Assembly: GCF_003144535.1 (NCBI RefSeq)
Contig: NZ_PHFJ01000004.1
Location: 248,001-312,000 of the forward strand
Direction: 5' to 3'
Length of the DNA stretch: 64,000 nucleotides
Origin: Proteus penneri
GTDB taxonomy: Bacteria; Pseudomonadota; Gammaproteobacteria; Enterobacterales; Enterobacteriaceae
The notes under the pieces are model-generated. The model was not told the origin of the DNA and made no database searches. It was given only the letters and a program-made list of their open reading frames with translations. Position numbers and translations under genes: made by a program. Position 1 is the stretch's first letter. Each line of letters begins with the position of its first letter. This document shows positions 46,990-58,419 of this stretch, piece by piece.

Positions 46990-48270
46990 TTAATGGACAT
47001 AGCACGCATCGGCATACACCGATAACACATCACGAATTTTCGCAATAACAAAAGATTCAGGCGATCCGTCAATCATGCCTTCTCTAAATTGGGTAAATTG
47101 ATAAGGCAGATATTGACTCAGTAATGGTAGTGGAATTGGTTTAACGGATAAGTTATCCATTAGCGTATCGATGGCGGCATTAATTTCAGCATCAGGCCAG
47201 TAATAGCGAATACGATCACTAAAACTATATACTCGAGCAAAGGCTTGTTGACGCTCATCACCGTGATAATATTTTTGCCAAAATCCAGGCTCTCGGCACA
47301 TCAGTTGTTCCATTTTTTCGCGCAATTTAGAGCACTGTTCTTGAGGGAATAATGTTTCTTCAATGGAGCAAAGTGCGTATAAACCTTCACGCATTGCAAA
47401 GGTTAATGCTGGCCCAACTTTTAAAATGGCAAAGTGATCATGAACTAGCTGTTTATAAGCTTCTTTAGTTTGATAATCCGTAGAGTGGGCTTCAAAAACA
47501 AGGTGAGAATAATCATTTACCACTTGGCTTAATGCTTGTGCTTCTTCTTGTTGATAATCAATGATACCCGTATGATCAAATTCAACGCCGGGTTGAACAA
47601 CTAAACCAATAACGCGTTGCCAACAATCACCAATCCCCACATCATGAAAAGCTTGGCGATGGCATTCTAAGGTTTTACGCGCAGCATCAGGTGAAGTAAC
47701 TTCAACAGTATCAAGCTCTTCAGCAGCACCGCCTGGAACGGGTACTTCTGTACCAACAACATAAACAATATCACTTGTACCAAATGTCTCTTTTGCCGTA
47801 TTTTCTGCAATTACAGCGAGGCGAGCGGCACGAGATGCCACAATTTCATCCGTCAAAGGAATAGGATCATCAGCACAAGACATACTGCAATCAAGATGGA
47901 TTTTCTTAAAACCCGCAGCAACATAATGTGCAATCAACACATCTGCATTCGCCATCGCATCTTCAGCATTAAGGTGTTGCCAACGATTAGGCCCTAAATG
48001 ATCGCCACCAAGAATAAGCTTCTCGATAGGAAAACCGACATTTTTCGCCTGTTCAATAACATATTGGTAGAAGTCAGCGGGGGTCATTCCTGTATAGCCA
48101 CCAAACTGATCAACCTGATTAGAGGTGGCTTCAATTAGCAGAAAGGAATCATTATCCAGCGCTTGTAATAGAGCTGCTTCTATTACTAAAGGATGGGCAG
48201 AACAAACAGAATAAATACCATTCTGTTTGCCTGATTTATGTTGCTGAACAATCTTTTCTAAAGGATGCAT
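46990..48270 (-). CDS. kbaZ: Tagatose-1,6-bisphosphate aldolase subunit KbaZ
   Basis: 426 residues from ATG at 48270 (GGAG nine bases upstream). That is the exact length of E. coli KbaZ, whereas an upstream TTG would add 17 unconserved residues. [33 protein letters not shown] and [10 protein letters not shown] are the family blocks. It is the chaperone-like partner required by the catalytic subunit KbaY, which is encoded far away at 54161 on the other strand. A hairpin TTGCTAA/TTAGCAA lies between agaR and this gene. Confidence 0.95.
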   Translation of the reverse strand: MHPLEKIVQQHKSGKQNGIYSVCSAHPLVIEAALLQALDNDSFLLIEATSNQVDQFGGYTGMTPADFYQYVIEQAKNVGFPIEKLILGGDHLGPNRWQHLNAEDAMANADVLIAHYVAAGFKKIHLDCSMSCADDPIPLTDEIVASRAARLAVIAENTAKETFGTSDIVYVVGTEVPVPGGAAEELDTVEVTSPDAARKTLECHRQAFHDVGIGDCWQRVIGLVVQPGVEFDHTGIIDYQQEEAQALSQVVNDYSHLVFEAHSTDYQTKEAYKQLVHDHFAILKVGPALTFAMREGLYALCSIEETLFPQEQCSKLREKMEQLMCREPGFWQKYYHGDERQQAFARVYSFSDRIRYYWPDAEINAAIDTLMDNLSVKPIPLPLLSQYLPYQFTQFREGMIDGSPESFVIAKIRDVLSVYADACYVH

Positions 48271-48322
48271 TAATACTAACTCCATAATCAACACCGGCGG
48301 TGTTGCTAATGGAGTTAGCAAA

Positions 48323-49102
48323 TTACGATGCCTTATCGTCGACGATAATCACTTCGATTTTATGATCTTTCAGTTCCTGAACATATTCTTCAGGAATACC
48401 TGAATCGGTCACTAATATATCAATATCACCAAATTCTCTGATCATATGACAGCTGCGTTTACTGAATTTCGTAGAATCGGCAACCGCAATAATCGTTTCT
48501 GAGATATCACACATTAAACGGTTAAGACTGGCTTCCTGTTCATTGTGTGTAGTAATACCAACACGTAAATCGAATCCGTCAACACCTAGAAAAACCTTAT
48601 CAAAACGGTAATTTCTAAGGCTATTTTCAGCTTGTGAGCCAGAAAAAGACAACGCACTTTTTCGCAATACACCACCGGTCATTAATACTTCCACACCTGA
48701 GGTATTTGCTAACTCCATTGCGACATCCAGACCGTTAGTCATGACCACTACATTTTCGCGCGACTTTAAATGTGTCGCGATTTCGCGAGTAGTTGTCCCC
48801 GAGTCAAGAATGACGGTGTCTCCATCCTTTATCAGCGTTGCGGCTGCTTTCCCGATTAATGTTTTTATGCCCGCGTTTTGTCCACGTTTTTCGTGGATAC
48901 TCAATTCGGCAATAAATCCTGTGTTAGGAATTGCTGCGCCATGAGAGCGAACGATATAACCATTTTTTTCAAGAAAGCTTAGATCGCTGCGGATAGTGAC
49001 ACTTGAGACTTTAAATAATTCAGCGAGATCTTCGACTCTGGCTTTACCTTGCTGGTTTACCATATCGAGGATTTCCATACGCCTCTCAACTGCCGCTTTC
49101 AC
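48323..49102 (-). CDS. agaR: DeoR-family repressor of the aga genes
   Basis: 259 residues. N-terminal DeoR helix-turn-helix ([24 protein letters not shown], residues 20-43), C-terminal sugar-phosphate-sensing domain with [12 protein letters not shown] and VFLGVDGFD. It heads the 10-kb operon as in E. coli and should be released by a galactosamine or tagatose phosphate. CTTTC-type repeats lie just upstream and in front of the other island operons. Confidence 0.92.
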   Translation of the reverse strand: MKAAVERRMEILDMVNQQGKARVEDLAELFKVSSVTIRSDLSFLEKNGYIVRSHGAAIPNTGFIAELSIHEKRGQNAGIKTLIGKAAATLIKDGDTVILDSGTTTREIATHLKSRENVVVMTNGLDVAMELANTSGVEVLMTGGVLRKSALSFSGSQAENSLRNYRFDKVFLGVDGFDLRVGITTHNEQEASLNRLMCDISETIIAVADSTKFSKRSCHMIREFGDIDILVTDSGIPEEYVQELKDHKIEVIIVDDKAS

Positions 49103-49128
49103 TTTCGTCTCCTTACGAAACCAAAAGA

Positions 49129-49147
49129 CTTTCTTTCGATTGGTTTC
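49129..49147 (-). promoter_or_regulatory. Probable AgaR operator in front of agaR
   Basis: CTTTCTTTCGATTGGTTTCG: CTTTC at 49133 and GTTTC at 49143 are ten bases apart, 30-45 bp before the agaR start. Matches the repeat type of the other sites and the TTTCGTTT-rich AgaR sites of E. coli. Confidence 0.55.
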
Positions 49148-49520
49148 GAATATAGTTTACTACGCCAATTTTTACCGACAATGCAAAAAAACAAAACTTT
49201 TGATCTCTTTCACAAAGTTTCGAATCATCATCGATTACTTACGATTATTTTCGTGTAGCTTCAATGATAGCCTTGAGGCCATCAGTTTCCAATAATTAAA
49301 ATGATATAACGCAACACTACACTTGTTATTACACCATCTACAGCTAGATAAAATACAATAATATAGATTTTATCTCGCCTTATCTCACAAAATAAAGATT
49401 AAAACTTCATTACATTCATTTATTTTCGAAAAAAAAATCATAATAAATAACTCAAATAGTCAATAGAATATGAAATAGTATCGAATCGAAAGTATTTTTA
49501 TCGAAAATAATCGTATTTAT

Positions 49521-49549
49521 CTTTCGTAAAAATCTTTCATTTGCTTTCG
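49521..49549 (+). promoter_or_regulatory. Probable AgaR operator in front of the sulfatase-maturase operon
   Basis: Three CTTTC copies at 49521, 49534 and 49544. The stretch ATCTTTCATTTGCTTTC (49532-49548) is found identically at 54050-54066. Other TTTCGA/TCGAAA pieces are scattered through this 535-bp gap (49103-49637), for example 49480-49510. Confidence 0.6.
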
Positions 49550-49637
49550 ATATCTCGTATTTGTGATTTTAATCTCTTTTGTTTTGATAAATTTTACGTA
49601 ATGTAACAGGATAAAAAAGAAACTCAGGAAATAACTA

Positions 49638-50873
49638 ATGGCATTAAATCAACCTGCTTATTTTCATATGATGGCAAAACCGACAAGCTACCACTGTAAT
49701 ATTAAGTGTGAATACTGCTTTTATCTGGAAAAAGAAAATATTTTTCAAGATAAAACAAAAGAGACAGGCCATACCGTGATGCCAGATGGTGTACTTCGTC
49801 GTTATATTAAAGACTATATTCAGTCACACGGTGGAGATCAGGTTGATTTTTCTTGGCAAGGTGGCGAGCCAACGCTTGCAGGATTAGCTTTCTTTGAACA
49901 AGTCGTCAAATATCAAAAGCAATTTGCTAACGGCAAGACAATTACAAATAGTGTACAAACCAATGCAATTGCTATTAATCGCCAATGGGCACAATTCTTT
50001 GCTGATAATCACTTTCTATTAGGTGTTTCAATTGATGGCATTGAAGCTGTTCACGATAAATATCGTATTTCAGTCAATGGAAGCCCTACTTTTGAACGAG
50101 TAAAACGTGCAATTAAGTTACTCAATGAATATGGTGTCGAATTTAACACACTCACTGTCGTTAATGACCAAAACTGGAATAAAGGAAAAGAAACTTATCA
50201 AGCCTTAAAAGAATTAGGCTCCACTTTCTTTCAATTTATTCCCATTGTCGAAGTCGATAGACGCTTTCCTCATACTCACGGAGGACATTATGCACCGGGT
50301 CCTAATGCACAATTAGCGCCGTTTTCTGTTCCGGCTGAAGGTTATGGGCAATTTATGGCTGAAGTATTTGATGAATGGGTACGGCAAGGCGATATCGGGA
50401 AAATATATATCCGCTTATTTGATAGTTTATTAGGCACATGGATGGGATATCCCGCATCAACTTGTATTCAATCTAAAACCTGTGGTCAGGCATTGATCAT
50501 TGAAGCCAATGGTGATGTTTACTCTTGCGATCACTATGTCTATCCCGCTAATAATTTGGGCAATATTCATCAAAATAGTCTTGCTCATTTAGCCACATCA
50601 AAACAGCAACAGCGCTTTGGCCAAAATAAATATGATAAACAAACTCGCCTTTGCAAACAGTGTGAAGTGCAAAGCTTATGTTACGGCGGTTGCCCTAAAC
50701 ATCGCATTATTGCTATTGAAGGCGAAAAACATCGCCATAACTACCTATGTCGCTCTTATAAAAAAATATTTCACCATACCGCGATAGGCATGCAATTAAT
50801 GCAACAAGCTATTTCACGTGGGGGGCTTGCTAGTGATGCACTCCCTGCGATGAAAAAAAATTACTTAAAGTAA
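49638..50873 (+). CDS. Anaerobic sulfatase-maturating enzyme (radical SAM/SPASM)
   Basis: 411 residues. Radical SAM motif C20-X3-C24-X2-C27 (CNIKCEYCF), then a SPASM region with paired cysteines (CGQALIIEANGDVYSCDHY, RLCKQCEVQSLCYGGCPKHR) for two more [4Fe-4S] clusters. It oxidises the active-site cysteine or serine of sulfatases to formylglycine without oxygen, before export. Lies 34 bp before a sulfatase and serves the one at 26906 too. Confidence 0.96.
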   Translation: MALNQPAYFHMMAKPTSYHCNIKCEYCFYLEKENIFQDKTKETGHTVMPDGVLRRYIKDYIQSHGGDQVDFSWQGGEPTLAGLAFFEQVVKYQKQFANGKTITNSVQTNAIAINRQWAQFFADNHFLLGVSIDGIEAVHDKYRISVNGSPTFERVKRAIKLLNEYGVEFNTLTVVNDQNWNKGKETYQALKELGSTFFQFIPIVEVDRRFPHTHGGHYAPGPNAQLAPFSVPAEGYGQFMAEVFDEWVRQGDIGKIYIRLFDSLLGTWMGYPASTCIQSKTCGQALIIEANGDVYSCDHYVYPANNLGNIHQNSLAHLATSKQQQRFGQNKYDKQTRLCKQCEVQSLCYGGCPKHRIIAIEGEKHRHNYLCRSYKKIFHHTAIGMQLMQQAISRGGLASDALPAMKKNYLK

Positions 50874-50906
50874 CTCTTTTTATTTTGTTTATTCTGGAGA
50901 CAATTC

Positions 50907-52517
50907 GTGATCTTACCTTCTGTTAAAAAAAGTTTACTCGCTGGGCTGATTGCTACGTCATGTTTAAGCATTCCAATCTCTGCCAATGCAGGCGGTACAC
51001 CTGAAAAGCCGAATATTTTACTGATAGTGATGGATGATTTAGGAACAGGGCAGCTTGATTTTGTACTGGATACCTTAAATGTTGATGAATTAGCACAAAG
51101 ACCAACACCGCCACGTTATGAAGGCGATATCAATAAGATGGTTGAAGCTGCACGCATTGCAATGCCAAATGTCAGTCAAATGGCAACTAATGGTGCCAAA
51201 ATGACCAATGCATTTGTTGCTCATCCTGTTTGTGGCCCTTCTCGAGCAGGTATTTTTACTGGGCGTTCTCCTGCAAGCTTTGGTACTTACAGTAATGATG
51301 ATGCCATTTTAGGTATTCCCCAAGATATCAAACTATTGCCTTCACTTTTCCAAGAAAATGGTTATGCCACAGCCAGTATTGGAAAATGGCACAATGCAAA
51401 AGTGATCCGCAAACCGAAAATTAATGAAAGTAAACAAACCCGCGATTATCACGACAACATGATCTCAACACCAGAAGCGGGTTACGCACCTCATGAACGA
51501 GGTTTTGATTATGACTTTAGCTATTACGCATCGGGTGTGGCTTTATGGAATTCGCCTGCATTTTGGCGTAATGGTGTCAATGTTCCAGCTCCGGGCTATA
51601 CCACGCATTTATTAACGGATGAGACCTTAAAATTTATTGATCAACATAAAGATAAACCATTCTTTATTAATCTCTCCTATAGCGTTCCTCATATTCCGTT
51701 GGAACAAGCATCACCTGCTAAATATATGGAGAAATTTGATACGGGTAATGTTGAAGCAGATAAATACTTTGCTGCCTTAAACGCAGCCGATGAAGGTATT
51801 GGCCAAATAATTGCAAAATTAAAAGCAAATGGTGAATTAGAAAATACACTTATCTTTTTCTTATCCGACAATGGTGCCGTTAATGAATCACCAATGCCAA
51901 TGAATGCAATGGATAGAGGCTTTAAAGGACAAATGTTTAATGGTGGGGTTAGAGTTCCTTTTATTGCTTATCAACCTGGTACCATTCCAGCAGGTACAAA
52001 AAGTGATGAGATGATTTCCGCACTTGATATTTTACCGACTGCACTACAAACAGCAGGTATTACTATTCCTGACGATCTAAACGTTGAAGGGAAAAACATC
52101 ATGCCTTTACTTAAAGGCGAAACAACAAAATCCCCTCACAACTATCTTTATTGGGCAGGCCCAGGCACTAAACATTATAGTGAAGAAAACCAAGAGTTTT
52201 GGCATGGATATCACCAATGGATAACCTATCAACGTAAAACACCACCTACAAATCCTAATTTAGAAAAACTCTCTAAAGGTGCTTGGGCTGTACGTGACGG
52301 TGAATGGGCGCTCTATTTTTATGATGATGGGAAAAATCAGCCTCAGCTTTTTAACGATAAAAAAGATCCGGCTGAATCAATTGATTTATCTAAACAAAAT
52401 CCACAAAAAGTTGCTGAACTAAAAAATGCGTATTACCAGTGGATCAAAGATAAACCGAAACCGGTTATTTGGGGACAAGACCACTATCAAATATTAGTGG
52501 ATTCCGCAAAACCTTAA
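50907..52517 (+). CDS. Sec-exported sulfatase, probable GalNAc sulfate ester hydrolase
   Basis: 536 residues from GTG at 50907 with GGAG seven bases before. Signal peptide ends ANA (residue 28). Metal-binding Asp pair in IVMDDLGTG, modification motif C109-G-P-S-R in HPVCGPSRAG, and FFLSDNGA later. The classical CXPSR form contrasts with CSPFR in the other sulfatase. It is periplasmic and probably specific for the sulfate position not handled by the Tat enzyme, or for a different chain length. Confidence 0.94.
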   Translation: MILPSVKKSLLAGLIATSCLSIPISANAGGTPEKPNILLIVMDDLGTGQLDFVLDTLNVDELAQRPTPPRYEGDINKMVEAARIAMPNVSQMATNGAKMTNAFVAHPVCGPSRAGIFTGRSPASFGTYSNDDAILGIPQDIKLLPSLFQENGYATASIGKWHNAKVIRKPKINESKQTRDYHDNMISTPEAGYAPHERGFDYDFSYYASGVALWNSPAFWRNGVNVPAPGYTTHLLTDETLKFIDQHKDKPFFINLSYSVPHIPLEQASPAKYMEKFDTGNVEADKYFAALNAADEGIGQIIAKLKANGELENTLIFFLSDNGAVNESPMPMNAMDRGFKGQMFNGGVRVPFIAYQPGTIPAGTKSDEMISALDILPTALQTAGITIPDDLNVEGKNIMPLLKGETTKSPHNYLYWAGPGTKHYSEENQEFWHGYHQWITYQRKTPPTNPNLEKLSKGAWAVRDGEWALYFYDDGKNQPQLFNDKKDPAESIDLSKQNPQKVAELKNAYYQWIKDKPKPVIWGQDHYQILVDSAKP

Positions 52518-52571
52518 TACGGAGCTTCCGTTTTGTTTCGCAAGGATGCGTCTTTTTTCTGAGATACGAAA

Positions 52572-54047
52572 ATGGCTATTAAAATTGCATCTTCAGCACG
52601 TCCCAAGCTTCCTTATGAGCACCCAAACGTAGAAATCTACCAACGCTTATTTAAGGAAAATATCATTCGACGCTTAGTCAGGAAATCAGCTTATCGTCGC
52701 TATGATAAAACGATCACTGACTTTTTTAATGATGAAAACAAGTCACTTTTCTCTTTATGCGAAATGTTGACACAGTATGTCACACAGGCTTTTCATCATT
52801 ACCAAGTCTGGGGTTACTCTCATGCTTATTATCCCGGAAGTCCAGGGCAACAAACGGCAAGAACTGATGCTCTTGAAGGTGTAAGCAGAGTACTTCCTCT
52901 ACTTGCCGCATGGATAGTTAGCAGCCAGAAAAGTACATTGTTAGGACTAAATCATCAAGTTTTCAACTTACCTTTAATCATCACACAAAGCTTTATTCAT
53001 GGTACTGACCCACTTCATAAAGGCTATTGGGGGAAACTTGAAGATTACGATCAACGGATCTGTGAAGCATCTGATTTAGCACTCACTCTTTGGATAAGCC
53101 GTGAATGGGTGTGGGATACATTAGCACCTGCAACACAACAACAAATTATTACTTGGTTCGAACAAGTTAATCACTGTGAAATTGTTGATAATAATTGGCA
53201 TTTCTTCCCTCTTACCGTTCAATTTGTCATTAAAGCACTCACAGGAAAAGACACGATTGCACATTGGCGCTATGAACGATTAAAAGAGTTTTATGTTGGT
53301 GATGGGTGGTTTCGTGATGGTGCAAAAGGTAATTATGATTACTACAATGCGTGGGGTTTTTACTATTCACTGTATTGGTTAGCACAAATTGACCCTCAAT
53401 TCGATGCGACATTTATTACTCAATCACTTAACACCTTTAATCAACATTACCTTTATTTTATGACCCCAAAAGGTATTCCTTTTTTTGGTCGTAGCGCCTG
53501 CTATCGCCTTGCCGTTTCTGCTCCATTATTAGCGGGTGTCGATTTACATTGTCCTTCAGTCAAAGTAGGCGAGGCAAAACGCGCTTTTGAAAGTAGCCTA
53601 CGTTATTTTATTTCTCAAGGTGCATTAAAAAATGGTGCGCCAACGCAAGGTTTATTTGCTCACGATCCTCGTTTGGTTGATAACTACAGTGGACCTGCTA
53701 GTAGTTTTTGGTCATTACGTGCCGTGATTATCGCGCTTTATTGTGCTGATCGTATCAATTTATGGCAAACACCTTCACTTCCTTTACCTATCGAAAAAGA
53801 TAACTTTCGTTTCGAAATCCCTGCGATTCAAGCTTTAGTGACTGGAGTGAAAGCAACACAAGAGGTAAACGTCATTTTTTGCGAAGATTATACCACTCAG
53901 CAAACGCCATTAACCCGCCGTTTAGAAAAACAGACCTTAGCACAAAAAGTCGCTGAAACCGTGATAGGGCAGTCAAGACGACCGAAAAATAATTTATTAC
54001 GCAAAGGGATCACCAGTTACAGCTCTAAAATGGCACATTTTTTCTAA
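52572..54047 (+). CDS. DUF2264-domain protein
   Basis: 491 residues, no signal peptide, no membrane segment. The conserved DUF2264 block is seen: YYPGSPGQQTARTDALEGVS at residues about 87-106, followed by aromatic-rich helices (GDGWFRDGAKGNYDYYNAWG). The family is thought to be an alpha/alpha-barrel carbohydrate enzyme, but its reaction is not known to me. It lies 54 bp after the sulfatase with a weak hairpin (ACGGA/TCCGT) between. Its place in a chondroitin island suggests a cytoplasmic hydrolase acting on a leftover oligosaccharide. Confidence 0.85.
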   Translation: MAIKIASSARPKLPYEHPNVEIYQRLFKENIIRRLVRKSAYRRYDKTITDFFNDENKSLFSLCEMLTQYVTQAFHHYQVWGYSHAYYPGSPGQQTARTDALEGVSRVLPLLAAWIVSSQKSTLLGLNHQVFNLPLIITQSFIHGTDPLHKGYWGKLEDYDQRICEASDLALTLWISREWVWDTLAPATQQQIITWFEQVNHCEIVDNNWHFFPLTVQFVIKALTGKDTIAHWRYERLKEFYVGDGWFRDGAKGNYDYYNAWGFYYSLYWLAQIDPQFDATFITQSLNTFNQHYLYFMTPKGIPFFGRSACYRLAVSAPLLAGVDLHCPSVKVGEAKRAFESSLRYFISQGALKNGAPTQGLFAHDPRLVDNYSGPASSFWSLRAVIIALYCADRINLWQTPSLPLPIEKDNFRFEIPAIQALVTGVKATQEVNVIFCEDYTTQQTPLTRRLEKQTLAQKVAETVIGQSRRPKNNLLRKGITSYSSKMAHFF

Positions 54048-54049
54048 TC

Positions 54050-54147
54050 ATCTTTCATTTGCTTTCACTGTAATAGCAATAAAATGTGATTTAGATCTTT
54101 TACCTTTCTATTTCTTTCGTTTATTATAATTCGTAATTAAACGAAAG
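54050..54147 (+). promoter_or_regulatory. Operator cluster in front of kbaY
   Basis: Two CTTTC-N5-CTTTC units (54052-54066 and 54104-54118). The first shares 17 identical bases with 49532-49548. The second unit also starts a 10-bp inverted repeat CTTTCGTTTA/TAAACGAAAG (54114-54123 with 54138-54147) that reaches the ribosome site. Likely AgaR control of kbaY-kdgK-eda. Confidence 0.6.
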
Positions 54148-54151
54148 ATGA

Positions 54152-55963
<1,812 letters not shown>

Positions 55964-55983
<20 letters not shown>

Positions 55984-56605
55984 TACTCTTTCATCACTGA
56001 AAGTGATCCCCGTGATCCAAATTAATCGCGCTGAAGATGCAATCTGGCTGGGTGAAATTCTAACCCAAAATCAATTACCTGTTGCTGAAATCACCTTTCG
56101 TACACCTGCGGCAGCTAAAGCTATTAAGCTAATGCATGAGCATTTTCCTGAGCTTATTTTATGCGCAGGAACCGTGCTGACAGCACAACAAGCAGATATG
56201 GCAAAAGAAGCTGGGGCTAGCTTTGTTATTTCTCCGGGCTATAACCCAAGTACCGTTGATTATTGTCTGAATAATGGCATCAACATTGTGCCGGGAATTA
56301 ACAACCCAAGCCAGATAGAAGTTGCCCTTGAAAGAGGCCTAACCTTAGTTAAATTCTTCCCAGCAGAAGCCTCTGGCGGTGTAAAAATGCTAAAAGCACT
56401 TGCGGCACCTTACGCACAAGTACAATTTATGCCAACGGGTGGCATTAGTTTAAATAACGTGAGTGATTATCTTGCTATTCCACAAGTTGTTGCTTGCGGA
56501 GGAAGCTGGATTGCCACAGCAGACACGATTGATAAACAAGATAAACAGACCATTGTTAATCATATTCAAAATATCCACTCATTACTAAAAACAGATAAGG
56601 GATAA
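55964..56605 (+). CDS. eda: KDPG/KHG aldolase
   Basis: 213 residues. Schiff-base Lys130 in LVKFFPAEASGG, catalytic Glu42 and phosphate-binding Arg46 in EITFRTPAA, GAGTV-like CAGTVL and GGIS phosphate loop. Splits 2-keto-3-deoxy-6-phosphogluconate into pyruvate and glyceraldehyde-3-phosphate, ending the uronate branch. Whether a second eda exists elsewhere in the genome cannot be seen. Confidence 0.94.
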
Positions 56606-56610
56606 ATAAA

Positions 56611-57192
56611 ATGAAACAGGTTGCCGTTTTATTAGCTGATGGATTTGAAGAAGGTGAAGCTGTTGTTTTTATTGATATCATGCGCCGTCTTGATATTCAT
56701 GTTGATGTACTTTCTTGCATGGATAGTTTGGTATTAAATACTTATTTTGAAACTAAAATCAGTGCTGATTTTTTATTAACTGAAAAACTGACACATAGCT
56801 ATGACGCAATAATGATGCCGGGAGGTCCTAAAGGCACCGATCGTTTATGCGCTAACGAGCAAGTTATTCAATTTATTAAACGCCATATTGCTGAAGATAA
56901 ATATATTTGTGCACTGTGCTCTTCAGGAGCAAAAGTATTAGCGGCACATCATCTTCTTGAAGGTCGTCATTACAGTACAGGTGATAAATTGGCAGATAAA
57001 TATGATGATGGCAATTATCTTGATCAAGATGTTGTTGTCGATGGAAAATTTATCAGTGCAAAAGGATTAGGTGTAAGTTTTGAATTTGCCTTTACCGTGG
57101 CTCGCCATTTATTAAACGACAATACAGAAAAAGTAGACTGGCAAGCTAATCATATTTATTTCAAACATTGGCCATTAGATTACCTAAAGTAG
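56611..57192 (+). CDS. DJ-1/PfpI-family protein
   Basis: 193 residues with the DJ-1 fold: LLADGFEEGEA (reactive-site Glu), MMPGGPKG, nucleophile Cys103 in ALCSSGAKVL. Relatives include YajL/ThiJ chaperone-deglycases and sugar-modifying enzymes. It lies 5 bp after eda, so it is part of the uronate operon. It may repair sugar-derived carbonyl damage or act on a deoxyketo-uronate; this is inference. Confidence 0.88.
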   Translation: MKQVAVLLADGFEEGEAVVFIDIMRRLDIHVDVLSCMDSLVLNTYFETKISADFLLTEKLTHSYDAIMMPGGPKGTDRLCANEQVIQFIKRHIAEDKYICALCSSGAKVLAAHHLLEGRHYSTGDKLADKYDDGNYLDQDVVVDGKFISAKGLGVSFEFAFTVARHLLNDNTEKVDWQANHIYFKHWPLDYLK

Positions 57193-57215
57193 CTAAATTA
57201 ATTATTATTAACGAT

Positions 57216-57240
57216 ATAAAGGGGATTTACGCCCCTTTAT
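57216..57240 (+). terminator. Terminator of the kbaY-eda operon
   Basis: Stem ATAAAGGGG (57216-57224) with CCCCTTTAT (57232-57240), then ATTTTCATTTT. Confidence 0.82.
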
Positions 57241-57898
57241 ATTTTCATTTTAATTATCATCGTAAAACGATAATTCCTTTTCTCCCCAATACCCTCAATC
57301 ATTGCTAGCTCTATTATTGGGATTTATCTCAAGAATAGTTTTATCTGCATTCCTTCTGATTTAATCAAAGTATTTATAAAATCACACATTAATTAATCAA
57401 AAAAAGAATGAAAGAAAGGAAGTTAAATAGCTCTTTTTTACTTAATAATTAATACTTAGAAATACAAATATTAAAGTTTAAGATTTAAAGAGTGCCATTG
57501 CTTTATTTCTATTCTCTTATCATCCAGTATATTACTTAATAATGATAGTAATAATAACAAATCGTTACCAATAAGAATATCTACTATGTATATATACTAG
57601 TCAATCCAACATAAACAACTTAATTAAGAAGTGTTTTATTGGAAAATCAAATAATATATAGAATAAACATCAATATATGATGTTTATTTGGAATGTACCT
57701 CTAATTGTTTATGAGGTATTTTCTTTCTATTTCATTTTAATTTTAGAGATACCTCTTAAAAATATTAAGATAAATTGATTTATTTAATTTTATTTAATAT
57801 AAGAAGGTATGCCTTAAAATAAATTTCTTGGTAGTGAAATTACTTAATATCCCCCACTCTCAAGAGATCCTTTATTCGTTTAATACAAGGATTTTATT
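57241..57898 (+). promoter_or_regulatory. AT-rich control region in front of the type VI operon
   Basis: About 660 bp without a credible gene. It holds a perfect 11-bp inverted repeat AATAAACATCA/TGATGTTTATT (57662-57688, ATATA loop). A TACCTC/GAGGTA repeat (57696-57718) follows, with a further ATACCTC about 30 bases on. No sigma54 site is convincing. The low GC and long leader suggest silencing by H-NS-like proteins, which is inference. Confidence 0.4.
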
Positions 57899-58396
57899 AT
57901 GTCAAATAGTTTTCAAAATGAAGTGCCTAAAGCTCGGGTAAATATAAAACTCGACTTACATACAGGTGGTGCACAGAAAAAAGTTGAGTTGCCTTTAAAA
58001 CTATTGTCTATCGGCGACTACAGCAACGGAAAGGATAAACGCGTTCTTTCAGAAAGAGAAAAGGTCAACATTAATAAAAATAACTTCAACAATGTACTTA
58101 CTGAATTTTCCCCTTCCGTCAATCTTACTGTAAAAAATACATTAGCTAATGATGGTAGCGAGGAAAACATTAATCTGTCATTTAAAGAGATGGCAGACTT
58201 TGAACCAGAACAAGTTGCTCGCCAGATACCTCAACTACGCGCCATGTTAGCAATGCGTAATCTCTTACGTGACTTAAAGTCTAACCTCCTTGATAACATC
58301 ACTTTTCGCCGTGAACTCGAAAATATCCTTAAAGATCCTGCACTAAGTGATGAACTACGCGAGGAATTATCTCAACTCGCACCGAAAAAAGACTAA
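57899..58396 (+). CDS. tssB: Type VI secretion sheath small subunit TssB
   Basis: 165 residues, the standard TssB (VipA) length, with PKARVNIKLDLHTGGAQKKV at the N terminus and a C-terminal LRAMLAMRNLLRDLKSNL helix that packs on TssC. It forms the contractile cytoplasmic sheath with TssC. First gene of the operon, 23 bp before tssC. Confidence 0.95.
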   Translation: MSNSFQNEVPKARVNIKLDLHTGGAQKKVELPLKLLSIGDYSNGKDKRVLSEREKVNINKNNFNNVLTEFSPSVNLTVKNTLANDGSEENINLSFKEMADFEPEQVARQIPQLRAMLAMRNLLRDLKSNLLDNITFRRELENILKDPALSDELREELSQLAPKKD

Positions 58397-58419
58397 TTAG
58401 GTTTTATCATTACAGGATT

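Noticed and set aside
57480-57510. TGGCAC on the minus strand as a sigma54 site near the type VI operon
   Set aside because: The -12 element is absent (AAAT at the required distance) and the orientation faces away from tssB.
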